In this document: positions 45,588 to 57,860 of the stretch, piece by piece
Layout of the letters: each line of letters opens with the position of its first letter
How positions within the stretch are numbered: the stretch's first letter is position 1
Assembly (NCBI GenBank): GCA_032622095.1
Contig: CP136067.1
Location: 134,481,990 to 134,545,989, forward strand
Source of the DNA: Siphonodentalium dalli
Taxonomy: Eukaryota > Mollusca > Scaphopoda > Gadilida > Siphonodentaliidae
Length of the DNA stretch: 64,000 nt
Reading direction: 5' to 3'
Notes under the pieces: generated by a model
What the model was told of the DNA's origin: nothing
The model's database searches: none
Seen by the model: only the letters and a program-made list of their open reading frames with translations
Translations under genes and position numbers: made by a program

Positions 45588-46930
45588 TTTACTGTATTTG
45601 AACTTCATCACCTCATTCACGAGTAAAATGTCAAAAATCATGGTCTAGTTCCATGGACACCACAAATAATCCAGAGATGAACCTAATAAATCAGTGTATA
45701 TCGCTGTAAATTTTCAAATCTTCCAGCTGACTATTAACGGACTCTTGAGACTTTTTTATATACAAAAGGGATTGGGGCACAAGTTTTTGCAACTTATGAA
45801 GCCCATCTCCCAACACAAAATAACAACCCACACGCAATCAAGATGACGGTACAAACGTATTTACATGGTGATAAGTTCTGAGATATAATTTGTAGTGCCT
45901 TCCAGAGATGATCAGACCTGAGGTTGTTTCTTGGCTGAGAGGAGATTTGTATTTAACGAATGTCACGACTGATTGACAAGTGTTATAATATATTATCTAT
46001 TCTTAGTATTTGTATGTTGGCGGTAAAATATGACGCACTTGATTTGTTTTCTATTTTGGTTTTGGTGTGCTCTGAAATTAACGGATTTTTTTGATAAATG
46101 ATTAGTTTCCTTATAATACCAATTCGATCGCTGATTCTGGACAAGCCTGAGTTTAGTGTGCCTGTCATTTGCAGAATGAGGTCCACATAGGGTGCATTTA
46201 GTGACGCTATCCCACTTAGTCGCCCATTAATTCGGGGGTATGAATCCCGCGCACGGCTTCAAAACACACTGAATCCCGCGTACCGAAAAGGGGGGGGGGT
46301 GATACCCTCCACTATTTCACATCCTCCCCGACGTGTCAAGTTAACCCTTTCTACACTGAGTGGATTCTCCCATTCAGTTATAAAAGTATAATTTAATCAT
46401 AAGCTGTCAATCCACGGAATACTGTGAAACAGTTAGCTGCCACATACTTTGCCAGTTATAGGCTATTTAATTTAAACATATTTTATTTTAACCAATATAA
46501 GTACAAAGTTCATGGTATAATGATGAAAAATATTAATGGTTATAATGGGATTTGGCAGTAAGCATAGTGCTTATCTTAAGCCATCTCCCACACATATAAA
46601 ATATTGAATGGTAACAGATAAAGATAAAAATAGAATGTACATTTCGATGTATATGAATGTATATAGCGCAATGAAATTACTGTTGTTATTGTTAATTATA
46701 ATGTGCCTAACAGCACCCCCGCCTTCCGATCGGAGGAGGTTTTGGCAGGGTACTTTGGGATCGATATTACACATAATTTAATTTTGATTTTAATGTGTTT
46801 TTAATTTTGTTCCATGCACAGTCTAAGATCGTATACATCCGGTTTGTGCATACTCTGGCATGAATCTGCCAGTTAGTTCTATATATTTCTGAATATTTAG
46901 CGAATATCTCAATGTTTTTGGATAAGGAAG

Positions 46931-47275
46931 TTATTTTGAACCCTCTAAGAGTGTGTTTGTTTCCAAATTATTAAGTTTGCTGATACATATGTCTCTCTCG
47001 GCTTCAAAGACTGGACAATAGTGCAAGAAGTGTGATACTGTTTCAACTTCGCCACATATACAATATTGATTGTCTTGTAAATGATTGCGATATAGGTCGT
47101 AATTCAGATTGCTGCACTCTAGTCGTAGTCGACAATGGAAAATATGACTTCGTCTTGTGTAAGCAAATTCCATGTAACGGGGGCTCACGACGAGGTCAGT
47201 ATTAAGAAAAGATTTGAAGTCCGATATGGTTTCACAGTTTTTGGCCTTCGGTGGTAGATCATTCCATAGACTCAC
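46931..47275 (-). pseudogene. CR1/L2-like LINE 3' coding fragment
   Basis: The C-terminus of a LINE RT protein: SLWNDLPPKAKN, then HIFHCRLRLECSNLN, DLYRNHLQDNQYCICGE and VSHFLHYCP, a CXC/HX3HX2C knuckle typical of this group. Only the final ~114 residues remain. The 3' UTR probably runs left to about 46345. The fragment is duplicated at 60842-61186. Confidence 0.8.
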
Positions 47276-47701
47276 AACTGTATAGGTAAAAATTATTTTG
47301 TATATGCTGTTTCATGTCTTTAGGTCTGAAGTCGTAATTTGTTAGACTCCCAGTTAGGCTATTTCTCGATAACCTAAATTTCTTGATTACTTTCCCCGCT
47401 ACAGAAATGACAGCAGCGCCGAGTGACCACGCCTATACCGCGTGCCTAAAAATGTACATGAAAAGTGTTCGATGATTCCTGCCATTTAACATGAAATTTC
47501 GGTGCTGCATCATAATTCCTTCGGGTATAACTGTATTGACAATAACCGTACTAGATGCTAGTATTCAGTGCACAAGTAACCAGACAAATCAACAAGGTGG
47601 AACATTTGCAAATAAAAGAAATGACACACGGAATATCAATTGCTCTTGCGACTACAGCTGCTCGGTAATCAAAGAGTAGACTGGTTCATATATACATTGT
47701 G

Positions 47702-47769
47702 GGAAATGTTCATATAATAAGTTCAACAAATATATGGCCGTTTGGTGAACTTACTATCTGAACATTTCC
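47702..47769. repeat. 29-bp-arm hairpin
   Basis: The left arm 'ggaaatgttcatataataag' + 'ttcaacaaa' pairs with the right arm of the same length with about three mismatches, around a 10-nt loop. It is related to the hairpin at 4464-4520. An AAAGGGTTAA lies 40 bp further on, so it may be the subterminal part of a TTAA element. Confidence 0.65.
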
Positions 47770-47819
47770 TATGGGAACTACTCGTCAGTGAATATTTACC
47801 ACTTAAAGGGTTAATGTCA

Positions 47820-48420
47820 TTATACAGGAATGTCACTATATTGAACATTGAATCATTAAGATATTTCTTCTTACTTGGGATCAGTGACTGTCATACCACA
47901 ACCATATCTCCACGATACTACCGATACATGTACCTATTATTGTGTATTATTTGTTCTAATTTTTGTTTTGTATTTGATGAGAAGAGGAGAACTTTAAGTG
48001 TTTAGCACTTATCCTCCAATCCCCTTTGCCTTATGTACATGCTTAAACACATGTATGTATGAGCAAATAAATATGTTAAAACCTTTAAGACGTTTATTTA
48101 TACAACCTAGGGAAAATTATTAATAAAAACAATTACATACAGCTTCACAAACTAGGATAATTAATACGAGCCCTAAATACACCACTTGGTTCACCACTGT
48201 TCTACCCATCCAGTCCAGCTCATAACTATTTACTAAATAATCAATCACTGTTTACTATTTTGTTGAAAATTACTGATATGGCGAATTAATATATGTGTCA
48301 CCAACGTCAGTCCTTGGTTGAAGATTATTGCTACATGACCTCTGTCCAATAAGCGAATACAAACAATATTGTATTTTATTTGGTTTGATCGGAGTGTTAG
48401 CAGCCGAGGAACAATTTAGG
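47820..48420. other. Intergenic
   Basis: No feature is recognised between the hairpin region and the foldback element. Confidence 0.4.
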
Positions 48421-51400
48421 GGGTGTCTTTTTACCGGATTCCGGGTCCCGGATTTCGACCCGGATTTATGTGTCTTTTTACCGGATTTCGACCCGGATTC
48501 GGGTATCAATTTCATGCTTGTTTTATCACACATTTAACCCATTAAAAGCCGTTTGTGACACGCGGAAACTGGTTAGGAGGTGAGATTAAAGCAATATAGG
48601 GCTGTCGTGCTCATTCAACCCGATTAATCGTATTTAAATGTACATATCGTGCCCGGATCAGCATACTTCTTATTTTTTCATATAGACACGGCGGTTGGAT
48701 TGATTTTACGTGATTATGATGGCATTTAAGGGAACACACCATGTCGGGATCCGAATTAATTATCTCGTAATTATTGATCATATTTAAAGGTAGATATCAT
48801 GTCCGGATCCGGTTTTGTTCTCTCTCTTTTTTTTCCATATAAATTATCGTCTTTTTAATATATTAAATGTCACGTGGAACAAAGTTATAAGTTGATTTTG
48901 AGACGTTATACTAGGCTGTTCGATTGATTTCACGGAATGATTATCGCATTTAAAGGTACACACCATGTGCGGAACCGAATTAATTTCCACGTATTTACTG
49001 ATAATATTTAAAGGTACAGATTGTGCCCGGATCCGGATTTTTCTTCTTATAAAGTAATGCTTATTTAATACATTAAATGTAAACTGAGTCGCGTGGAACT
49101 AGGTTATAGATGTTGATGTTTAGATCAGATCATTCCCGGATTCGGATACGAATAGTTCTTTTCTATTTCATATAAATAGTCAAGTATTTAATACATTAAA
49201 TGGCAGCTGAGCCATGCGGAACTCAGTTTATTTGGAAACGGTGAACATGGCGCTTGGATTGATTTCACGCGAGAATGAGCTCATTTACAGACAAACTTTA
49301 TGCCCGGATCTGGATCCGGATTTTATGTGTCTTTTTCTAATTTCGACCCGAACCCTGATCTCAATTCTATGTTTATTATAACCCATGTTTAACACATTAA
49401 AAGACATTTCAGACCCGCGAAAACATGGCACAGGTTGCGTTTAACAGTAATATCATTGGGATTGAAATAAATTGACTTGCTTTTGTGAAGATTTTTTGTT
49501 CTCCAGCCCACAAAAAAACCTGGTGCAGTTTAAATGGTTTATTGTTTTAGTTCGATTATAACCGATTATATTTGTGATACTAGTAGTATTACTATTGTAA
49601 GTGAGATAGATGTACGACTTATATTAAGCGTTTTATGTCACGACGCCCGAATCGTTATAAAAACACGGATAGTATATTCATCCCGTTGCAGCCCGCTACT
49701 GTTTATACAGTGATGATATAGTCTGGCCGCCCAAATCGTTATAAAAACACTGCTAGCATATCCATCCCGTTGCAGCCAGCTACAGTTTATACAGTGATTA
49801 TATAGTTTAAAGGTACAGACCATGCCCGGATCCGGTTTAAAAAAAATAATCTCCATATAAATTAACACCTATTTAATATATTAAATGTCCGCTGAGTTAA
49901 GAGGAAGTTAGAAGTTGATTTTGAGAGGTTAGACCCGGCTGTTGGATTTATTTCACGGAAGGATGATCGCCATGCACGGATCCGAATTAATTATCGCGTA
50001 TTTATTAATCATTTTTAAAGGTACAGATTATACCCGCATCCCAATTGTTCTCCTTTCACTTATAAATTAACTCCTATTTAATACATTAAATGCCAGCGGA
50101 GTCACGTGGAACCAAGTTTTAGAATTAGTCCGTTTAAAGACACACTTTATTTCCATATTTGAATCCGGATTTGATGTGTCTCTTTTTGCTGATTTCGACC
50201 CTAACCGGGTTTGCATTTTATGTTTATTATATCCCACATTTAACACATTGAAAGACATTTCAGACACGCGGAAACATGGCACAGGTTGGGTTTGAACAGA
50301 ACAGAAAATATAAACTGTCCATATACCGCATGGTTGTTTAATAAATATACAACAGATATCTATCAATTACTGAAACGGTACTATTAGTATAAAATACTTC
50401 ATTCAATACTTTTAACAGTTTGAAATATATAACATTTTGGCTGTCGTTGGAACTGTTTGTTTAAGAACCAATATGTTGTTTGTTTAAAAACTTATAAACT
50501 ACCAATATGCTATCCGTTTCTGGTGGTCACCCGCTGGGGTTGTTTGTTTAAGAACGAATGCACTACCTATATGCTAGAGGATGTTTGTTTAAGAACACAC
50601 AATGTCCGAATCCGGATTGTTACGTGTTTATAATCCGGATTTTTCCCCGGATCTGGAACCCAATTTCATGTTTATTTTATCCCATATTTAACACACATTA
50701 AAAGCCATTTCAGACACGCGGAAATAGGTCAAATGTTTCAGTTGAATCAATATGGACCCGATGAGTTTATTCCACCTGATAATCACTGTATAAACAGTAG
50801 CGGGCTGCAACGGGATGTATATGCTATCCGTGTTTTTATAACGATTCGGGCGTAGTGACATAAAACGCTTAATACAAGTCGTACATCTATCTCACTTAAA
50901 CCGGCTTAAATATCGAATTTACAATAGTAATACTACTAGTATCACAAATATAACCGTTTATAATCGAAATAAAACAATAAACCATTTAAACTGCACCAGG
51001 TTTTTTTGTGGGCTTGAGAACAAAAAATCTTCACAAAAGCAAGTCAATTTATTTCAATCCCAATGATATTACTGTTAAACGCAACCTGTGCCATGTTTTC
51101 GCGGGTCTGAAATGTCTTTTAATGTGTTAAACATGGGTTATAATAAACATAAAATTGAGATCAGGGTTCGGGTCGAAATTAGAAAAAGACACATAAAATC
51201 CGGATCCAGATCCGGGCATAAAGTTTGTCTGTAAATGGGCTCATTCTCGCGTGAAATCAATCCAAGCGCCATGTTTACCGTTTCCAAATAAACTGAGTTC
51301 CCCGTGGCTCAGCTGCCATTTAATGTATTAAATACTTGACTATGTATATGAAATAGAAAAGAACTATTCGTATCCGAATCCGGGAATGATCTAAACATCA

Positions 51401-52090
51401 ACATCTATAACCTATAGTTCCACGCGACTCAGTTTACATTTAATGTATTAAATAAGCATTACTTTATAAGAAGAAAATCCGGATCTGGGCATAATCTGTA
51501 CCTTTAAATATTATCAGTAAATACGTGGAAATTAATTCGGTTCCCCACATGGTGTGTACCTTTAAATGCGATAATCATTCCGTGAAATCAATCCAACAGC
51601 CTAGTATAACGTCTCAAAATCAACTTATAACTTTGTTCCACGTGACATTTAATATATCAAAAAGACGATAATGTATATGGAAAAAAGAGAGAGAGAAAAA
51701 AACCGGATCCGGACATGATATCTACCTTTAGATATGATCAATAATTACGAGATAATTAATTTGGATCCCGACATGGTGTGTTCCCTTAAATGCCATCATG
51801 ATCACGTAAAATCAATCCAACCGCCGTGTCTATATGAAAAAATAAGAAGTATGCTGATCCGGGCACGATATGTACCTTTAAATACGATTAATCGGGTTGA
51901 ATGAACACGACAGCCCTATATTGCTTTAATCTCACCTCCTAACCAGTTTCCGCGTGTCAGAAACGGCTTTTAATGGGTTAAATGAGTGATAAAACAAGCA
52001 TGAAATTCATACCCGAATCCGGGTCGAAATCCGGTAAAAAGACACCTAAATCCGGGTCGAAATCCGGGATCCGGTAAAAAGACTACACCC
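48421..52090. mobile_element. Foldback element with ~1.3-kb inverted arms
   Basis: The left arm, 48421-49715, is repeated in reverse complement at 50781-52090 with about 95% identity. The loop of 1065 bp (49716-50780) holds further copies of the arm motifs. The ends read GGGTGTCTTTTTACCGG and, on the right, CCGGTAAAAAGACTACACCC. Within each arm, segments with 'tttaaaggtacag' and 'cccggatccgg' recur every 50-200 bp. Flanks CAATTTAG and TTATTTAG could be an imperfect 8-bp target duplication, which would fit a Mutator-type foldback; this is weak. No transposase is visible. Confidence 0.85.
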
Positions 52091-52706
52091 GTTATTTAGC
52101 ACTCAACTGACGTGACGTGCCTCCACATTGCCACTATGTGTGGGTACATCTCAAGGGGCAAAACATTTCGTTCTCTTGATGTATATGTAAATTTAGCACT
52201 GTCGGGACTGGATACATACATGCAGTTCGTATCCGAGTGACTGTTTGCCCCTCCACTGATAGTAACATTCCACTCCCAAGAGTGCTGAGATGTTACCACC
52301 CCGCGGGGAGGCACTCAACATATCACTTTGAAGGTTTAGAATTAGCACGTACACGGAGGCCACTATAATTATGGCACTATTGGTGTGTGAACTTATCACC
52401 ACAAAAATGGCAGATGACACACATTGAGCGCTGAGCTAATGTTAATGGCGATAATTGGTTTGTGTTTATTGTACAATGTATGTAATTTGCTTGGAACAGA
52501 AAAGAGCGTTTCGTGCTGGTCTGCCCCTGGTATTGTACATATATACAGAGCGTTTTGTTTTCACTACTGTAACATCTGGATAACAGCTGGATAATGGCTG
52601 TGACCATCACATGTATACACATATTTCAGAGCGTATGAAGCCTAATAATCCATAATTCACGTATTTCTCAACCTATATTATATTGTGATTTAATTATGTG
52701 ATTTAC
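52091..52706. other. Downstream region of peptide gene C
   Basis: This is where a second exon of gene C (minus strand) would be expected. I could not pick one out with confidence, and no repeat is recognised. Confidence 0.35.
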
Positions 52707-52931
52707 CCGTTTTTTTCGACCACAGACTGTTTGGCAACTCTGAGTGCATCTTCTCCGCCTCCAAAACCACCAGCCGGTAGCTCCAGAACAGACAGGATGA
52801 CAAATCCGCCGACAACCGGTATCTCTACGAGGAACAAATGGAACGCTAAATCCACTATTCGAGATACCAAGTGACTTGCCCACCAACATCAACACTACCA
52901 GTGCTACCAGAATATATATGCACACCCGCAT
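52707..52931 (-). CDS. Cys-rich Trp/Arg-rich secreted peptide, exon 1 (copy C)
   Basis: Seventy-five residues: signal peptide (MRVCIYILVALVVLMLV...) to about residue 22, a longer spacer (GISNSGFSVPFVPRRD) than in A and B, then the core CRRICHPVC ... GWWFWRRRRC ... SCQTVC and GRKKR at the GTAAAT donor. The spacer resembles that of the broken copy D (SIPFVPQG), so C and D form one subgroup and A and B another. The core is nearly invariant in all three intact copies. Confidence 0.7.
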
Positions 52932-53220
52932 TGCACTTCGAAATTATTAATCACAACAAAATGAACAAATTATCCGAACACGACGCGAAGTATATGCGAC
53001 GTGGCGGAATGGTCACAGTTAAATACTCTCGATGCAGGAAGTTGTTTGCAATTTTAGCATCCTAAACAATCCATAAAGTTATGATTTTCCATGAAAACCT
53101 TTCATAATGTAAGAAAGCAAACCATCCATCCAATTTATACGCCACGACATCATGGGCACAGTTAAATACTGTCGATACAGGAAGTTGTGTGCGCTAGAGC
53201 ATGCAAAAATAAAACGCAAC
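52932..53220 (-). promoter_or_regulatory. Upstream module of peptide gene C (short)
   Basis: The shared start and two copies of the 35-base motif (53016-53051 and 53157-53192) are kept. The module then joins the Helitron interior at a TA-rich point near 53233, so the distal part present before A and B is lost. Confidence 0.35.
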
Positions 53221-53938
53221 ATTCAAATTCTATATATATATAATGATTCTAATTGTGTGGTTTAAAGCTATCAAATGTGGCGCCGTTTGAGTCAGGGACA
53301 TGGGGGGTAGGGTCACCAAAACTGATGAAAAATTGTTTTGCGCAAATTTCCACTAAATTCGTACACGTTATTCTCCAAAGAGACGAGGGGTCAAATCATG
53401 CGGATTAAAGTCGCCACATTTGGTGCCTATATTTGCGAATATATGTCTGTCTGAGTTCTATATAATTTCACGGTCGACCATCTCGATGACAAATGGGTCA
53501 AACAGGCGTAGCGTTTTACTATGAAGATAATGTTCTGGGTTATTTTTTTCTAAAATGACGCTGTTGGTATCAGGGACAGAAAAGGGGCGGTGCAGAAAAA
53601 AATGATCTAATATTTGTTGTTGCTGATTTCCACCTAACTTTTAAATAATCATCTCCATGATATGGCGCCGTTCGAGTCATGGGGCACGGAGGTGGCGAGG
53701 GGCACCAAAATTGATAAAAAAAAAAGTGTTGTTAGCGCCGATTGCCACCAAATTGATACATATTCTTATCCACCATACATGGAATCTAATCCGTGATATC
53801 AGGAGTCTAATTGACATGGTTTAAATATGTCAAAAGTGGCACCGTTCGAGGCATGAATGGGAGCTGAGGGGCATCAAAGCTGATACAAATATGTTTAGCA
53901 CTAATTTGCACCAATTCATACACGTTCTTCTCCATTAA

Positions 53939-54303
53939 CCCTTTACCCAACAAAATGGCCAAAAACGCCCAAATAAAGCTTCAACAGCCTAAAATATCTT
54001 CTGTCTCAATAACACCATACAAATATGGATATCATTGGAACCGGTTCATTGACCACATTGTGATGGTTACAGTTATGCCCTGTGCCAATGCATTCTCTTA
54101 TATATGCGAGTCGACCATAGGTCGCCTCGCATATATAAGAGAATGCATTGGCCTTTATAATATTTGTCTACATTCTTTGACAATGTTATCATTTTTAATA
54201 TGTGTTAAGCCAGTGCATTCTCTTATATATACGAGGCGACCTATGGTCGACTCGCATATATAAGATAATGCATTGGCACAGGGCTGTTATGTTGGGTAAA
54301 GGG
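53939..54303 (+). mobile_element. piggyBac-like TTAA MITE with empty site at 44401
   Basis: TTAA at 53935-53938 and 54304-54307; CCCTTTACCCAACA ends; palindromes at 54084-54152 and 54209-54277. The left block reads 'cacgtcttctccattaatac' at 44389-44408 with a single TTAA (44401-44404). This proves the TTAA duplication and the exact edges, and shows that insertion followed the block duplication. Confidence 0.95.
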
Positions 54304-54370
54304 TTAATACGAGGAATCACATCATGTGGGTTGAAAGAATCCACATTTGGTGCCGTTTTGGTCCAGGGGC

Positions 54371-54560
54371 GGAGAGAGGAGGGCACTAATATTGGAGAGA
54401 GGAGGGCACTAATATTGGAGAGAGGAGGGCACTAATATTGGAGAGAGGAGGGCGACTAATATTGGAGAGAGGAGGGCACTAATATTGGAGAGAGGAGGGC
54501 GACTAATATTGGAGAGAGGAGGGCACTAATATTGGAGAGAGGAGGGCGACTAATATTGGT
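54371..54560. repeat. 23-bp minisatellite, 8 copies
   Basis: The unit 'ggagagaggagggcactaat' + 'att', with a 24-bp variant containing GGGCGAC alternating in the later copies. The left block has one copy only (near 44468-44495), so it expanded after the duplication. Confidence 0.95.
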
Positions 54561-55321
54561 CAGAATGTTTTAGTCGCCGATATCCACCAAAGTTATATAA
54601 TAGTCATCGCCATAATTCGTTCTAATGAGTTTTTGGCGTTCACATTGCACACACTCGACAAATGGCGACCGAAATTAGTCACTATATTTATCATTCTAAA
54701 TAAGAGATACACACATTCCTGCAAAATGATGGACCCTGAGCCGCTATAGGGTGGCATGTTAGAATGGTTCATGTATTGTTACACAATTGAGTCTGTCCCA
54801 CTCAAGATACAATTTGTCAAGAGAGATGGAACTGTATAGACGGCCTGTTCAAATATAGTGGTCAGTGTGCAGTCAAATACGTTTCTTCTGAGATAAAAGA
54901 AAGTAGCACATGGCTTTCATTTCATGGCCTAAAATAAACATCTTGAAATTTCGCTCTGTGTCGAGCACATGTAGCTGATATATTGCAACATTTCTCTTAA
55001 ACTGGAATAATTAGCCAGCATAGACCATGAACAGAGGAACACTTCGACATGTCTTTAAAACATCTCTTTCTTCGTGGATATATGATAACCAGGTGTCCTC
55101 AAAATCTTAGTCTAACCAACTAGATTGATTTATACAACTCTGAGTAAAACCCATTTGTCGTCTTTTCATTATGCGAATTAATTTGTTTTTGGTGTTCACG
55201 TTTTGATCCCAATAAAAAAATATTAAAAACAAACAAAAGTCAATTCCAACCACGTCGACTGATTCAAAAATGATAACTTCTGAAATATACACGCAGTTGT
55301 AAACAATGAAATACTTCTGTA

Positions 55322-55948
55322 TTCCCAATTCTCTCATATTTCAAACAAACACTCATTTGCAACTGAGCCGCGCTAGCTGTGGTCACATATACGGCGTTTA
55401 TTGCGTAACATGCTTTACAGGTTATATGTGGGCACATGATATAATAGTTTACATACGCAATGTAAATACATCCTAGAAAGTCTGCACAGCCGGTCGGGAA
55501 AAACCATGCACCCCTTTTATAGGGACTGGAAACCTGAAATCCGAAGCCCACTCGTATGTGCAGCTCGGGTGTTCGGACCGCACCCTTATTGAAATCTACT
55601 CATAATTATAGATGTATCAATATTCTGAACATTGTGAATAATTTGTCATCTTTCAGCTGAGTTATTTACAGAATGAAGAACGCTATATAGCTGGACACAG
55701 CATTGATAATTTCTTTCATTTGATTGAAAAACATTTATATTTATTTTTTTTTGAAAATTAATGTGAACCTCTCAGTGAAGTTACACGGCTAGAATGACGA
55801 ATTCTCCGCTCTAGCGATCTGAACAATTACCACAAATCTCATTCTCATTGGCTACAATTCGAAATAGGCTCCGCCTATAATAAACAACTCTATATGCCCG
55901 AACTGTGAATACACAATTTTCCCGCTAATGCCAGGAAACGCGGGGAAA
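55322..55948. other. Segment unique to the right block
   Basis: About 625 bp replaces the 42 bp at 45352-45393. No gene is recognised. It contains a 'tttttttttgaaaattaatg' stretch but no clear element ends. It is either an insertion into, or ancestral sequence deleted from, the left copy. Confidence 0.6.
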
Positions 55949-56290
55949 TGACAATCACTAAGACTACTTATATTCCGTGTATAAGAATGACGTTTTGTGA
56001 TGCCATTTGGATATTCAATTTAGGAGAATATATGTGTAACACTTTGAGCAAGAGTATTCTCTATTCCCACCAGTAACGGTTGTCCACAACAGAGGGTTTC
56101 ACATCAATTTAACCTGGGCAACGCCGTGTAACCCTGCTAGTTTACTGTATTTGAACGTCATCACCTCATTCACGAGTAAAATAAAAAAATTCATGGTCTA
56201 GTTTCATGGACACCACAAATAATCCAGAGATGAACCTAATAAATCAGTGTATATCGCTGTAAATTTTCAAATCTTCCAGCTGACTATTAA

Positions 56291-56661
56291 CCCTTTATCC
56301 AACAAAACGGCCAAATAAAGCTTCAACAGCCTAAAATATCTTCGGTCTGTCTCAATAACACCATACAAATATGGATATCATTGGAACCGGTTCATTGACC
56401 ACATTGTGATTGTTACAGTTATGCCCTGTGCCAATGCATTCTCTTATATATCCAAGTCGACCATAGGTCGCCTCGCATATATAAGAGAATGCATTGGCCT
56501 AAAAACATTTTTTAACAATTTTTATAATATTTTTCTACATTCTTTGACAATTTTAATATGTGTTAAGCCAATGCATTCTCTTATATATGCGAGGCGACCT
56601 ATGGTCGACTCGCATATATAAGAGAATGCATTGGCACAGGGCCGTTATGTTGGTTAAAGGG
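56291..56661 (+). mobile_element. piggyBac-like TTAA MITE with empty site at 45734
   Basis: TTAA at 56287-56290 and 56662-56665; ends CCCTTTATCCAACA and TTGGTTAAAGGG; palindromes at 56430-56498 and 56567-56635. The left block reads 'ccagctgactattaacggac' with one TTAA (45734-45737). A second clean occupied/empty pair for this family. Confidence 0.95.
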
Positions 56662-57110
56662 TTAACGGACTCTTGACTTGAAACATATTTTATTTGCAAT
56701 TTGTATATACAAAAGGGATTGGGGCACAAGTTTTTGCAACTTATGAAGCCCATCTCCCAACACAAAAATAACAACCCACACGCAATCAAGATGACGGTAC
56801 AAACGTATTTACATGGTGATAAGTTCTGAGATATAATGTGTAGTGCCTTCCAGAGATGATCAGACCTGAGGTTGTTTCTTGGCTGAGAGGAGATTTGTAT
56901 TTAACGAATGTCACGATATTATGACTGATTGACAAGTGTTATAATATATTATCTATTCTTAGTATTTGTATGTTGGCGGTAAAATATGACGCACTTGATT
57001 TGTTTTCTATTTTGGTTTTGGTGTGCTCTGAAATTAACGGATTTTTTTGATAAATGATTAATTTCCTGATACATTTGTAATACGAATTCGATCGCTGGTT
57101 CTGGATAAGG

Positions 57111-57533
57111 CTGAGTTTAGTGTGCCTGTCATTTGCAGAATGAGGTCCATAGAGGGTGCTTTTAGTGACGCTATCCCGCATAGTCAGCTTCCATCACCCA
57201 ATTCACCACATGGGGACCTCATTCTGCTTAGGCCTCATCTGCTATGGGAGACATTGACTCAGATTGAAGTTCCCAAATGGTGAATATTGTGATGTACGCA
57301 CATTGTACCGTGATTATGCAATGTGTCGTCTGTCGATATAGAGGTACTAAACTAAAAAGAAATTGAATCTGTGTGAAGAAGTTTCTATAGAAACTTGATA
57401 ATAAAGAAACTTTCCAAAGAATATGGGGCCTAAGCAGAATGAGGTCACCAGAGTGTGAACTTAGTGATGCTAACCCACTAAATTCACCCACTGGGGACCT
57501 CATTCTGCAAATTACAGGCACACTAAACTCAGG
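57111..57533. repeat. Inverted repeat with ~115-bp arms
   Basis: 'ctgagtttagtgtgcctgtc' at 57111 recurs inverted near 57533. Each arm also contains its own smaller inverted pair, 'gcagaatgaggtcc' and 'ggacctcattctgc'. The left block (46147-46200) has only the start of the first arm, so the complete foldback is specific to this copy. Confidence 0.7.
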
Positions 57534-57760
57534 CTTGATTCTGGATATATCAACCTGTTCAATTTTGAAAATATTCCCACCTACAATGATCAGCGAAGTC
57601 ACCTTATTACCATTTTCCTGAGAACTAATGATTGCTCAACGTTGGTTACATTTTAGGCATAGATGATCGAATAACTACACAATAGTTGTGTGCAATAACT
57701 CGATAGTTGATCGATTTCACACTCAAAGTTGGACAGAAAGCGTACTTAACTCGAAATGAG

Positions 57761-57860
57761 TCAGTGGCCGTGTGGATAGCGTACTGGTCTCTCGTGCTAA
57801 AGGTCCGGGGATCGATTCTCGATCGGGTATTCTGTCAAAAATCCAAACTTGGTCAGATTA
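57761..57860 (+). mobile_element. tRNA-derived SINE-like head
   Basis: 'tggccgtgtggatagcgtac' resembles an A box and 'ggggatcgattctcgatcgg' a B box, with 36 bp between them, as in tRNA-derived SINEs. The 3' end is not defined and no TSD was identified. It does not fold as a convincing intact tRNA. Confidence 0.5.

Larger units (their letters stand above)
41540..47400. repeat. Left copy of a large duplicated block
   Basis: Gene B, its upstream module, the Helitron at 42933-45587 and the LINE 3' fragment appear in the same order in 52680-62535. Differences: the right copy lacks the equivalent of about 42217-43706, has two TTAA MITEs and a Harbinger-like element that this copy lacks, and differs at 45352-45393 and after 46210. 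This copy is the unoccupied reference for those insertions. Confidence 0.85.
53233..56140 (+). mobile_element. Helitron, 5'-truncated duplicate
   Basis: Matches 43706-45587, including the ~135-bp monomers and the hairpin-CTAG end (56137-56140), but lacks the first ~770 bp. It contains a later MITE at 53939-54303 and a 23-bp minisatellite, and has a different ~625-bp segment at 55322-55948. Confidence 0.75.

Noticed and set aside
46341-47817. A single TTAA element from TTAACCCTTTCTACACTG (46341) to AAAGGGTTAA (47808)
   Set aside because: The inner sequences of the two ends do not match as inverted repeats, and the span cuts across the LINE fragment and the block edge.
54371-54560. CRISPR-like or other spaced direct-repeat array
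   Set aside because: Units are contiguous without unique spacers in a eukaryotic repeat; a plain minisatellite.
57761-57860. Functional tRNA gene
   Set aside because: Box-like sequences are present, but the acceptor and anticodon stems do not pair convincingly; a SINE head fits better.
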